Positions 55,836 through 63,114 of a stretch of 64,000 bases of DNA are shown one piece after another. Source of the stretch: Bifidobacterium asteroides (GTDB lineage: Bacteria; Actinomycetota; Actinomycetes; Actinomycetales; Bifidobacteriaceae); NCBI RefSeq assembly GCF_030758775.1, contig NZ_CP132384.1:434001-498000 (forward strand). Direction: 5' to 3'. Positions within the stretch are counted from its first letter, which is position 1. Every line of letters begins with the position of its first letter. Made by a program: the position numbers and the translations under genes. The notes beneath the pieces were generated by a model. It was not told the DNA's origin. It was given only the letters and a program-made list of their open reading frames with translations, and did not search any database.

Positions 55836-55864
55836 TGAATGAACAGTCGAGAAGGAGGCAGCCG

Positions 55865-56602
55865 ATGATCCGCGTATCGGTGCTGGGCGCAGGCGGACGC
55901 ATGGGAACCGAGGTGGTGCGTGCTCTGAAGGGCGCGCAGGATATGCAGACGGCCCTGCTGCTGGGGCCGGATGACGATCCGTCGTCCATCAATCCGAGCA
56001 ACACGGATGTGGCGGTCGACTTCACCAGCCCCGATGCCGTCCTGGCCAATACCCTGACCCTGATAGGGCAGGGGGTTCACTCCGTCATAGGCACCACCGG
56101 CTGGACCAAGGAGCGTCTGGACCAGGTCAGGCAGGCTCTGGACGGCCATCCCGGGCTCAGCGTCTTCATCGCCCCCAACTTCGCCATCTCCGCAGTGCTG
56201 GCCGACCGGTTCGCAGCCATGGCTGCCCGCTACTTCGAGTCGGCCGAGGTGGTCGAGCTGCACCATCCTGACAAGGTCGATGCCCCTTCCGGCACGGCTC
56301 TGGGGACCGCTTCCGCCATCGCCGAGGCCCGCCGTCAGGCTGGCATGGGTCCCATGCCCGACGCGACCCAGCAGGCTGATGCTTCCAGGGGCCGGGTGGT
56401 TGACGGTGTCCATGTCCACGCCGTCCGGCTGCGGGGACTCAATGCGCACGAGGAGATCCTCATGGGCAACCCCGGCGAGCAGCTGACCATCCGCGCAGAC
56501 AGCTTCGAGCGTGTCTCCTTCATGCCCGGAGTCCTCCTGGCCGTGCGCCGTGCCGGGAGCATTCCCGGACTGACCGTGGGCCTGGATCACTATCTGTTCT
56601 GA
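55865..56602 (+). CDS. dapB: 4-hydroxy-tetrahydrodipicolinate reductase
   Basis: Predicted 245-residue NAD(P)H-dependent reductase of the diaminopimelate/lysine pathway. The Rossmann start VLGAGGRMGTEVVRAL, the IGTTGW stretch, APNFAISA and the active region ELHHPDKVDAPSGTALG are all present. The short actinobacterial form (about 245 residues) is matched. ATG 55865 follows AAGGAGG by six bases, one of the best ribosome sites in the window. It directly precedes dapA, giving a compact lysine/peptidoglycan precursor unit. Confidence 0.95.
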   Translation: MIRVSVLGAGGRMGTEVVRALKGAQDMQTALLLGPDDDPSSINPSNTDVAVDFTSPDAVLANTLTLIGQGVHSVIGTTGWTKERLDQVRQALDGHPGLSVFIAPNFAISAVLADRFAAMAARYFESAEVVELHHPDKVDAPSGTALGTASAIAEARRQAGMGPMPDATQQADASRGRVVDGVHVHAVRLRGLNAHEEILMGNPGEQLTIRADSFERVSFMPGVLLAVRRAGSIPGLTVGLDHYLF

Positions 56603-56630
56603 TATCCGCAAGAGCGTCCCCTTCTGCAAG

Positions 56631-56636
56631 TAGCGT
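56631..56636 (+). promoter_or_regulatory. -10 element, leaderless dapA
   Basis: TAGCGT ends seven bases before ATG 56643. The preceding CTGCAAG and this hexamer are repeated before the second dapA (63346-63351). Confidence 0.45.
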
Positions 56637-56642
56637 GAAGAT

Positions 56643-57548
56643 ATGACTGAGACTGGTGTCCATCTGCTTCCTCCTGCCCCGTTTGGCCGGGTGATCCCCG
56701 CCATGATCACGCCTATGAATAAAGACGGATCCGTTGATTACGAGGCTGCCGCCAATCTGGCCCGGACCCTGGTGGCCGATGGGGCTGACGGCATCCTGGT
56801 CAACGGCACCACAGGCGAGTCTCCCGTCACCCACATGGAGGAGAAGGTCAACCTGGTCAGGGCCGTCAAGGATGCCGTCGAAGTGCCTGTCATCTCCGGA
56901 GCGGGATCCAACGACACCGCGCACACGGTACGGATGGTGGAGATGACCCAGGAGGCCGGGGCCGATGCCCTGCTGGTGGTCATGCCCTACTATTCGCGGC
57001 CCTCCCAGGATGGGGTGGTGGCCCACTTCCGCTCGGTCTGCCAGTCGGCTCAGCGACCGATTATTCTCTACGATGTGCCTGGACGGACCGGACTGCACGT
57101 CGAGCTGGACACCTACCGGCGGCTGGCCGAGCTGGACGGGGTAACAGCCGTCAAGGATGCCACAGGCGACCTGGCCTCCATGCCCCGCAAGCGCCAGGAG
57201 ACCGGCCTGACCTGGTATTCAGGTGACGATGGCCTCTATCTGCCCTTCCTGGCCCTGGGCGCGGTAGGCATCATTTCGGTGATCGCCCATGTAGCCTCCG
57301 GGCCTATGAAGCGCCTGGCCGATGAATTCGATGCCGGTGACCTGGATGGCGCAAGGAATTTGGCTGCACGTCTGGATCCGCTGGTCCAGACTCTGAATGG
57401 CCAGGGTCAGCAGGCCGTCATGGCCAAGGCTGCTCTGAAGGCAGCCGGAAGACTGGATCAGACCGCCATGAGGCTGCCCAATCTGGGTCCCGATGAGGAT
57501 CAGGTGGCTCTTGCCCGTAAGGGCATGAAGGCTGCTGGACTGATCTGA
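56643..57548 (+). CDS. dapA: 4-hydroxy-tetrahydrodipicolinate synthase, copy 1
   Basis: Predicted 301-residue aldolase that condenses pyruvate with aspartate semialdehyde. The Schiff-base lysine is in AVKDATGDLAS, the threonine pair in NGTTGESP and the tyrosine in MPYYSRPSQDG. A second copy begins at 63358. Over the 213 residues available the two proteins align without gaps and differ at about 32 positions by my count. The promoter-like CTGCAAGTAGCGT before each ATG is shared. A palindrome follows the stop at 57562-57577. This copy lies in the expected dapB-dapA order. Confidence 0.95.
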   Translation: MTETGVHLLPPAPFGRVIPAMITPMNKDGSVDYEAAANLARTLVADGADGILVNGTTGESPVTHMEEKVNLVRAVKDAVEVPVISGAGSNDTAHTVRMVEMTQEAGADALLVVMPYYSRPSQDGVVAHFRSVCQSAQRPIILYDVPGRTGLHVELDTYRRLAELDGVTAVKDATGDLASMPRKRQETGLTWYSGDDGLYLPFLALGAVGIISVIAHVASGPMKRLADEFDAGDLDGARNLAARLDPLVQTLNGQGQQAVMAKAALKAAGRLDQTAMRLPNLGPDEDQVALARKGMKAAGLI

Positions 57549-57561
57549 ATTACTCCTAAAA

Positions 57562-57577
57562 GCAATAGCGCTATTGC
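57562..57577. other. 16-base perfect palindrome after dapA
   Basis: GCAATAGCGCTATTGC, 14 bases after the dapA stop. It could be a short terminator stem or a binding site for a dimeric regulator. It has no U-run, only CCCCTTCT downstream. Confidence 0.5.
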
Positions 57578-57919
57578 CCCTTCTCCAGCCACGTCCACCG
57601 GGTACAGCAGGTGGGAGTAAACCGTTACTGGTTGTTGGCCGCTCCCGCCGGCTGTTAAGGCAAGGGGGGTCTGTGCCGGGGGATGTTCAGCAGTGTTCGG
57701 CTTGAAGGTTGTGGGTAAGAGTCTTTCAATAGGGCTTGAATTATTCCAAAGCTGAGGCTTTTGGGTGACCTTATGCAACAAGGTGGTTATTTGGTTTCCC
57801 ACTTTTCGATGATGCTGGGTAAATAGAACGGCATCCTGCCGGTTTCGAAGAGGTTGAAATTCGTTTCTTGTGAAATCCGATCCGTGGTCAAAGACGAGGT
57901 CGATGCCTTAAAGCCTCAG

Positions 57920-57988
57920 GTCTATAATCAGAATAAAGGTGGTGTCGGGTGGAAGACGTCGTTGTCTGAGGCCCTTGGTTATTTGTGA
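57920..57988 (+). pseudogene. fragment resembling ParA Walker A region
   Basis: Open stretch translating as VYNQNKGGVGWKTSLSEALG followed by YL and TGA. ParA/Soj ATPases begin with a strand and KGGVGKT; here a Trp is inserted between G and K and an Asn within NQK. There is no start codon with a ribosome site and no downstream ParA sequence. It is probably a relic of a plasmid or integrative element. Only about 20 residues support this. Confidence 0.3.
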
Positions 57989-58062
57989 AGCCTTTCTCGC
58001 CGTTAGCAGGGTTCTTGGGTTCCGTGCTTGCGCAGGTGCAGGGCGAAGGGTGAGTGGTGGTG

Positions 58063-58659
58063 ATGTCTGTGTCCAGCGGGGTGTCGGATGGCGCCGAGGA
58101 TCGGGTTGATGCGTTTGTCCTGTCGTCGGTGATGTCGAGTGTGGTCGGGAGCGTCCCGCATGCGCGGCCTGGCGCCCGTGAGTTCTCCTTGGGCGGGGTC
58201 CTGTGGAAGACGGTGCTGTACGCGTTGACCTATGTGGCCGGGTTCGCCTGCGGCTGGTTCCTCCTGTTTGACCAGGACCAGGATTGGGTGCGCATGCGGA
58301 TAGGTCAAGCTACGTTTCCCGTACTGTTCTCTATTTTTGCTGTGACTATCCTGTTGGGGCGGTATGAGGATGGGAAGGGGTGTCCGGGGCCTTGGTTTGT
58401 GGTGTTGTGCGTGGTGCCGTCCTGGATGCTGGCCAAGGCGACGGGGTCTGCTGGCGCGTCCTTGTTCTGGTGCTGCGTGGTGGGCGTCGTCGGCGCCTTG
58501 TGGTTCGTGCTGGACATGTGGGCGATCGGGAAGTGCGCGAGCACACATCGTGACGCGGCTTTCGAGTGGCTGGCGGCCTGGGCGCTGGTGTTCGATCTGA
58601 TCGTGCTGATCGCCTCCCTCCTGGGAGCCTCCAATGATGACGACGATGCCAGCCGGTGA
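58063..58659 (+). CDS. polytopic membrane protein, island family A, copy 1
   Basis: Predicted 198-residue membrane protein of a family with three members in this island. Helices are seen at about 52-70 (LYALTYVAGFACGWFLLF), 85-103, 115-140 and 145-165, and a last one after the conserved RDAAFEWLAAWALVFDL. Relative to the other copies it lacks about 60 central residues (two helices). The N-terminal 45 residues are soluble and variable. I do not recognise the family. GAAGGG lies upstream; GTG 58054, 58057 or 58060 are alternative starts. The following DUF805-type gene begins 110 bases later. Confidence 0.7.
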   Translation: MSVSSGVSDGAEDRVDAFVLSSVMSSVVGSVPHARPGAREFSLGGVLWKTVLYALTYVAGFACGWFLLFDQDQDWVRMRIGQATFPVLFSIFAVTILLGRYEDGKGCPGPWFVVLCVVPSWMLAKATGSAGASLFWCCVVGVVGALWFVLDMWAIGKCASTHRDAAFEWLAAWALVFDLIVLIASLLGASNDDDDASR

Positions 58660-58718
58660 AGCCGGACGGCGGGCTGCGCCATGGGTGTGTTTGCGTTGAT
58701 GTCGATATTGGATGTTCC

Positions 58719-58739
58719 GTTCCGACAATTCGTCGGGAC
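58719..58739. other. inverted repeat before DUF805-type copy 1
   Basis: GTTCCGAC, loop AATTC, GTCGGGAC with one G-T pair. It lies about 30 bases before the ATG at 58770. Confidence 0.4.
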
Positions 58740-58769
58740 GGGCTTATGAAGAAAGTGAAGGTGAGGATT

Positions 58770-59339
58770 ATGGCCAGTGCCTTGTTATCGAAGAGGCCGC
58801 CTCGTGTGGATGTGATGAAGGGGTACGAGCCCATGTACGATGCGACCATGCAGGAGTGCATGCAGCGGCCCTTCTACCTGTATGCGAGGGGGAGGGGGCG
58901 TTCCTGCCGCAAGGAGATATGGGTTTTCGCCGCGTTCATCTGGGTCTTGGACACCTTCCTGACCCGCTTGTTCTCTTCGGGTCTCTTGGCCGTCATACCG
59001 GGGCTGTTCTCCCTGGCGGTTCTGGTGCCTATGTATGCCCTGATGGTGCGGCGTCTGCATGATCTGGCCCTGTCGGGGTGGTTGGCGCTCGTCCCCTATG
59101 TGCTGGAGGTGGTGGGCGTGGGTCTGATTGTCGGTCCGATGGTGTCGGATGCCTTGGAAGGGCTGGATCCGTCCGCCCCTTCGCCTACGGGGATCGTCAT
59201 CCTCCTTCTGGCTGTGGTAGTCCGGCTGGCCATCATGTGCGTTCCCTCGCGTCGCCGTCATCCAGTTGTCGATAACGGAAGCCTCGGTGCGAGTCAGACT
59301 GGCACGGCACAGTATCCAGGGGACCCGAACGGACAGTGA
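58770..59339 (+). CDS. DUF805-type membrane protein, copy 1
   Basis: Predicted 189-residue membrane protein. A conserved cytoplasmic N terminus (RPPRVDVMKGYEPMYDAT) leads into the DUF805 signature RPFYLYARGRGRSCRKEIWV, then three or four helices with RRLHDLALSGW in the loop between them. The C-terminal tail is polar (VVDNGSLGASQTG). The second copy at 60543 is similar along its length. The start ATG 58770 was chosen because the second copy begins at the equivalent residue and GGTGAGG precedes it. DUF805 proteins have no established function. Confidence 0.82.
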   Translation: MASALLSKRPPRVDVMKGYEPMYDATMQECMQRPFYLYARGRGRSCRKEIWVFAAFIWVLDTFLTRLFSSGLLAVIPGLFSLAVLVPMYALMVRRLHDLALSGWLALVPYVLEVVGVGLIVGPMVSDALEGLDPSAPSPTGIVILLLAVVVRLAIMCVPSRRRHPVVDNGSLGASQTGTAQYPGDPNGQ

Positions 59340-59340
59340 C

Positions 59341-59363
59341 CCCTCTCCTGTAACAGGAAAGGG
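59341..59363 (+). terminator. hairpin after DUF805-type copy 1
   Basis: CCCTCTCCTG, loop TAA, CAGGAAAGGG; nine pairs with one mismatch, starting two bases after the stop. No U-run. A related hairpin CCTGC-TTTC-GCAGG is at 62192-62205. Confidence 0.4.
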
Positions 59364-59484
59364 TGAACCTCGACGATGCGGGATGGAAAGAGACCTGCAT
59401 GAACGGCACTGATGCAGGACCGGAATCGACGGCTTGGCGGGCCGGACGGCGAATTCGAGGCCTTAAACAGGATGGTGGTGCGTG
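59364..59484 (+). repeat. conserved leader element, copy A
   Basis: About 120 bases before the second family A gene, closely matching 62216-62333 before the third. Both contain GATGCGGGATGG, the inverted repeat CCTGCAT (59394-59400) / ATGCAGG (59412-59418), then GACCGGAATCGACG. The match continues into the coding sequence. Confidence 0.75.
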
Positions 59485-60264
59485 ATGGCTGATGGTGTTT
59501 CCGGTTCCTTGCGGCTTCCTGCGGGGAGGTCCTGGCTGCAGAGCGCGTCTTCGATCATGTCGCGGGTGGCGGGGTGCGCGCGTCATGCGCCCGCGGGTGA
59601 GCGTGTCTTTTCGCGTGCCGGCGTGGTGCGCAAGCTGGCGGTGTACGGGGCGGCCTTTCTGGCGGGGTTTGTGCCGGGCTGGGCGTTCCTGTACGACCAG
59701 GATGAGCTGTGGGTGCGGTACCGTTTTGCTCTGTTTCTTCTGGTGGGCCTGTTCTCCATTTTTGCGATGGCGTGGTTTTTAGGCCGGTTCGAGGGCCGTG
59801 GGGGGCGTCCGGGGTTCTGGTGTCTGGCTTTGACGATGCCGCTGATGCCCTGCTGGGGGGTGGTGTTCGGCGCGATTACTGGCATGTATCCGGGGGTGAT
59901 GCGCTGGGTGTTGGTGTCGGTGGCCGTGTTGGTGGTTGCCGGGGTGACCTGGCTGCGGTTCGTGTCGGATCGGGTGCATAGCCGTGTGGCGGCGTGGGCG
60001 GCTTCGGCTGTGTCGTGCGTGGTGCCGTCGTGGATGCTGTGCCTGTTGTTCGGGGGCTCTCCATTGTCGTGCCTGCCCTGGTGCATAGCGGTGGGCGCGA
60101 CGGGCGCCTTGTGGTTTCTGCAGGACCTGTGGGCTATCGATTATTGCGCGGGCGACGATCGCGATGCCTCCTTCGAGTGGCTGGCGGCCTGGGCGCTGAT
60201 CTTCGACCTGATGACCCTGGTGGCCGCCCTGGCACGCGGCGGCACCGCCGCACAGGATCAATGA
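59485..60264 (+). CDS. polytopic membrane protein, island family A, copy 2
   Basis: Predicted 259-residue membrane protein, the full-length member of the family. Helices are at about 53-70 (AVYGAAFLAGFVPGWAFLY), 80-100, 112-130, 140-158, 170-190 and 200-222; the conserved end has DLWAIDYCAGDDRDASFEWL and AAWALIFDLMTLVAALARGG. Compared with copy 1 it has an extra central pair of helices. At 59855-59860 it has six G, keeping the frame open; copy 3 has seven. ATG 59485 follows GTG 59482. It is preceded by an element of about 120 bases shared with copy 3. Function unknown. Confidence 0.75.
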   Translation: MADGVSGSLRLPAGRSWLQSASSIMSRVAGCARHAPAGERVFSRAGVVRKLAVYGAAFLAGFVPGWAFLYDQDELWVRYRFALFLLVGLFSIFAMAWFLGRFEGRGGRPGFWCLALTMPLMPCWGVVFGAITGMYPGVMRWVLVSVAVLVVAGVTWLRFVSDRVHSRVAAWAASAVSCVVPSWMLCLLFGGSPLSCLPWCIAVGATGALWFLQDLWAIDYCAGDDRDASFEWLAAWALIFDLMTLVAALARGGTAAQDQ

Positions 60265-60542
60265 GGGGGTTGCTGGTAAGGGAAGGAAGGTTGACGTACC
60301 TGTCGCGCATGTGGTCTGCTTGGCCGCAGTCGGGTTGGATGCAGGCTGTTTTGTTTGCTACTGCGCGGCGGCAAGTGGAGTCCTGTAGTATAAGTAATCG
60401 TTCAGGCTTTTACTGGGCTTCAGGCCTTACGTGAACGATATCTACAGCCGTAATGCAATCTACGCTGGTTGTCGACAATGAAGTTGGTCGCGGCGGAATC
60501 TGTTCTGGTTGGCCGCTCGAGTTGCATGGAAGGAAAGGGACC
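60265..60542 (+). other. 278-base gap between island genes
   Basis: No gene seen. It contains TTGACG (60291-60296) without a matching -10, and TATAAG (60389-60394) without a -35. The ribosome site GGAAAGGGA at its end belongs to the DUF805-type gene. Confidence 0.4.
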
Positions 60543-61112
60543 ATGGCTGTTGCCTTGTTTGAAAATAGACCGCCTCGTGTGGCAGAGATGAAGGGTTTCG
60601 AACCCATGTATGACGCTACATTTCGAGAATGTCTGCAGCGGCCGTTCTACCTGTTTGCCCGGGGTCGGGGGAGATCGTGCCGCAAGGAGATATGGGTGTT
60701 CTTCATCGTTCTATCAATTGTAGAGCAGGGCCTGAGTAAGGTCTGCGGCGGGGGATCCTGGGCTCTCATCCCCCTGGTCTTCGACCTGATCATGGTGGTG
60801 CCAGAGTATGCTCTGGAGGTGCGGCGTCTTCATGATTTATTGCTGTCGGGATGGCTGACTTTGATACCGTACGGTCTTATGGTTATAGCCACGATTGGTC
60901 TGGTGAAATCTCGAATGTTGACCATAGGTGGCGGTCCTTTGCTCTTGGCTGTCATCCCGCTGCTTGTGGCGATAGTGATTCAGCTGGTCATCATGTGCAC
61001 GCCTTCCCGTCATCGCCGTCTGTCTTTTGACAACGGGGTAATCGACAACGGAGTAATCGACAACGGGACAATAGGGGCGGGAGTGAACCAGTCGGGTACT
61101 ACCCGACCTTGA
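60543..61112 (+). CDS. DUF805-type membrane protein, copy 2
   Basis: Predicted 189-residue paralogue of the 58770 gene, same length. It shares the N-terminal block (RPPRVAEMKGFEPMYDAT), the DUF805 signature RPFYLFARGRGRSCRKEIWV and RRLHDLLLSGW with helices around it. The C-terminal tail has DNGVI repeated three times (see the repeat at 61029), where copy 1 has a single DNG. ATG 60543 follows GGAAAGGGA. Copy divergence suggests the duplication is not recent. Confidence 0.82.
   Translation: MAVALFENRPPRVAEMKGFEPMYDATFRECLQRPFYLFARGRGRSCRKEIWVFFIVLSIVEQGLSKVCGGGSWALIPLVFDLIMVVPEYALEVRRLHDLLLSGWLTLIPYGLMVIATIGLVKSRMLTIGGGPLLLAVIPLLVAIVIQLVIMCTPSRHRRLSFDNGVIDNGVIDNGTIGAGVNQSGTTRP
61029..61073 (+). 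repeat. three 15-base coding repeats
   Basis: GACAACGGGGTAATC, GACAACGGAGTAATC and GACAACGGGACAATA in tandem, encoding DNGVI, DNGVI and DNGTI at the C terminus of the DUF805-type protein. Unit number could vary between strains without a frameshift. Confidence 0.8.
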
Positions 61113-61153
61113 CTGACTAGCCTGCACGGGTGGATTTATATAAGGAGACTGGG

Positions 61154-61678
61154 ATGACTGATACTGCTGCGGATGTGGGAGGACAAGGAACCGCTGGGAC
61201 GAGTGTGGATGAGCAATTATTGCAAGGCCTTCCAACTCCCATTGCCCGCATAATACGACTGCTCGCTCAGCGGGGGATACCCTCGTACGTCAATGCCAGC
61301 GGCGGTCCTGTACTGGTGCCGCTGGTCGATTGCGGCATTACTTTTGTAATGAGCAAAAGTCTGGATTCCATTGGTTTCACAAGTCTGTGGAGCCGGGGAT
61401 TCAGCTCCGCCAGGTATCGGGATGCGGTGAATGTCTGTACTGAATGGAACCGATCAGTTGGATATCTCAAGGCCTATGCCACCGAACCTTCCTTAGAGCA
61501 GAACCAGGCCGTCAGGATAGCGGGAGTCGGGCAGATTATGCGCGACGAGCGGGATGAGGTACTGGGACAGCGTCTCGATGATTCCATCTATCTGATACAG
61601 AATCTTTATGCTTGGGTGAATGAGCAGTGCCCGGATCCCATACGCATACCGAATGCGCCATACGGAAGAGGGGCATGA
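61154..61678 (+). CDS. YbjN-like soluble protein 1
   Basis: Predicted 174-residue soluble protein with the general look of the YbjN (sensory-regulator-like) fold: a helix PIARIIRLLAQRGIPSYV, a beta meander, then a helix with VNVCTEWNRSVGYLKAYA and a C-terminal helix. The identification is by pattern and uncertain. The codon use is less GC-rich than in core genes. ATG 61154 follows AAGGAG by six bases. It precedes the second YbjN-like gene by only four bases, so both are probably made together. Confidence 0.6.
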   Translation: MTDTAADVGGQGTAGTSVDEQLLQGLPTPIARIIRLLAQRGIPSYVNASGGPVLVPLVDCGITFVMSKSLDSIGFTSLWSRGFSSARYRDAVNVCTEWNRSVGYLKAYATEPSLEQNQAVRIAGVGQIMRDERDEVLGQRLDDSIYLIQNLYAWVNEQCPDPIRIPNAPYGRGA

Positions 61679-61682
61679 ACAA

Positions 61683-62114
61683 ATGGAACAGCCGATGAAA
61701 TCCGTCGTTGACGGGAAGAGAATACAGCAGTGGTTGGATGCCCAAGGATACCGTGTCGAATATCATGAGCAGGCCTGGATCGGTTTATGGGGGAATATCG
61801 CGCTCGATTTCAGTGTCCGTGGCGAGCATGATAAGTATCTGGTGGTTCATGGGACTGAGCAGGGCAGTCATCCGAATGGCCAGCATGATTTGCTTGAGGA
61901 TGTCTGCAATGCCTGGAACCGGTACTATGAGGGGCCGGGTGCCTATTTGCAGAGTTCCGAGAACGGCTTGATCTTCCACACGTTGTTCGTGGTGAACTGC
62001 CAGGGCGGTATGGATGATGACCAGTTCGATCGCCTGATGAAGTATGCCATGGCGGGTTCGGAAGGTTTCCTTGGCTTTGCCCGGGAGCAGCTGTCGAGGA
62101 TGAGGATGGCCTAG
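61683..62114 (+). CDS. YbjN-like soluble protein 2
   Basis: Predicted 143-residue soluble protein with the same order as its neighbour: helix DGKRIQQWLDAQGYRVEY, strands, then DVCNAWNRYYEGPGAYLQSS and a C-terminal helix (FDRLMKYAMAGSEGFLGFAR). The shared VCxxWNR motif supports distant homology with the gene just before it. The start ATG 61683 has GAGGGG upstream. YbjN proteins resemble secretion chaperones in fold, but no role is shown. The region after its stop holds a leader element for the third membrane-protein copy. Confidence 0.6.
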   Translation: MEQPMKSVVDGKRIQQWLDAQGYRVEYHEQAWIGLWGNIALDFSVRGEHDKYLVVHGTEQGSHPNGQHDLLEDVCNAWNRYYEGPGAYLQSSENGLIFHTLFVVNCQGGMDDDQFDRLMKYAMAGSEGFLGFAREQLSRMRMA

Positions 62115-62215
62115 GACGAAGTGCAGAGTCAGACGTGACCGTGCTTCCGGGAAGGTATACGGAAGATGTCGGTGTCTGATGTCCTTGGGGTCCTGCTTTC
62201 GCAGGTGTGGGGCGA

Positions 62216-62333
62216 ACTCCGGCGATGCGGGATGGGAAGAGGCCTGCATGAACGGCACTGATGCAGGACCGGAATCGACGCTCTGGCGGGTCGAGTGCCG
62301 GATTTGGGGCTTTGAGCAGGAGAGTGGTGTGTG
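62216..62333 (+). repeat. conserved leader element, copy B
   Basis: Matches 59364-59484, with the inverted repeat CCTGCAT (62243-62249) / ATGCAGG (62261-62267). A further upstream hairpin CCTGC-TTTC-GCAGG (62192-62205) is also similar to sequence at 58011-58050 before the first copy. Confidence 0.75.
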
Positions 62334-63114
62334 ATGGCTGATGGTGTTTCCGGTTCCTTGCGGCTTCCTGCGGGGAGGTCCTGGCTGCAGAGCGCGTCTT
62401 CGGTCATGTCGCGGGTGGCAGGGTGCGCACGTCATGCGCCCGTGGGGGAGCGTGCCTTTTCCCGTGCCGGTGTGGTGCGCAAGCTGGCGGTGTACGGGGC
62501 GGCCTTTCTGGCGGGGTTTGTGCCGGGCTGGGCCTTCCTGTACGACCAGGAGGAGCAGTGGGTGCGCGGCCGTTGCATCCAGTTTCTTCTGGTGGGCCTG
62601 TTTTCGGGTTTTGCGATGTGGTGGTTTCTGAGCCGGTTCGAGAGCCGTGGGGGGCGTCCGGGGTTCTGGTGCCTGGCGCTGACGATGCCGATGATGCCCT
62701 GCTGGGGGGGTTGTGTTCGGTGCGATGACCGGCGCGAATCCGGGGGTGATGCGTTGGGTGTTCGTGTCGGTGGCTGTGCTGGTGGTTGCCGGGGTGACTT
62801 GGCTGCGGTTTGTGTCGGATCTGGTGCGTGTCCGTGTGGCGGCGTGGGCGGCTTCGGCTGCTTCGTGTGTGCTGCCGTCGTGGTTGGTGTGTCTGTTGTT
62901 CGGAGGTTCCCCCCTGTCGTGCCTGCCCTGGTGCGTGGCGGTGGGCGCAACCGGAGCCTTGTGGTTTCTGCAGGACCTGTGGGCTATCGATTATTGCGCG
63001 GGCGACAATCGTGACGCCTCCTTCGAGTGGCTGGCGGCCTGGGCGCTGATCTTCGACCTGATGACCCTGGTGGCCGCCCTGGCACGCGGCGGCACCGCTG
63101 CACAAGGGCAATGA
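62334..63114 (+). pseudogene. polytopic membrane protein, island family A, copy 3, frameshifted at poly-G
   Basis: Close paralogue of the 59485 gene, interrupted by one extra base. A run of seven G (62704-62710) replaces six, so the frame shifts after PMMPCWGG. Reading on gives an unrelated tail ending at 63014, about 226 residues in all. The other frame continues the family sequence from about 62713 to 63114 (GVMRWVFVSVAVLVV, RDASFEWLAAWALIFDLMTL). With six G a full-length 259-residue protein would result. The start ATG 62334 has AGGAGAG nine bases upstream. Phase variation, a sequencing error or simple decay are all possible. Confidence 0.78.
62704..62710 (+). repeat. G7 homopolymer in coding sequence
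   Basis: Seven G where the paralogue at 59855-59860 has six. One base fewer restores the family reading frame. Confidence 0.85.

Larger units (their letters stand above)
57549..58062 (+). other. 514-base gap with AT-rich remnants
   Basis: No intact gene is seen. The segment is richer in A and T than the core genes. It holds a perfect palindrome (57562-57577), a short frame resembling ParA (57920-57988), and a stretch (58011-58050) similar to the leader at 62180-62215. Confidence 0.6.

Noticed and set aside
57500-57802. A 100-codon minus-strand frame across the dapA end
   Set aside because: It overlaps dapA antisense, has no ribosome site and no recognisable motif.
61109-61141. TTGACT ... 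TTATAT as promoter for the YbjN-like genes
   Set aside because: Spacer is 21 bases, too long; the only nearby hexamers at 17 bases are poor.
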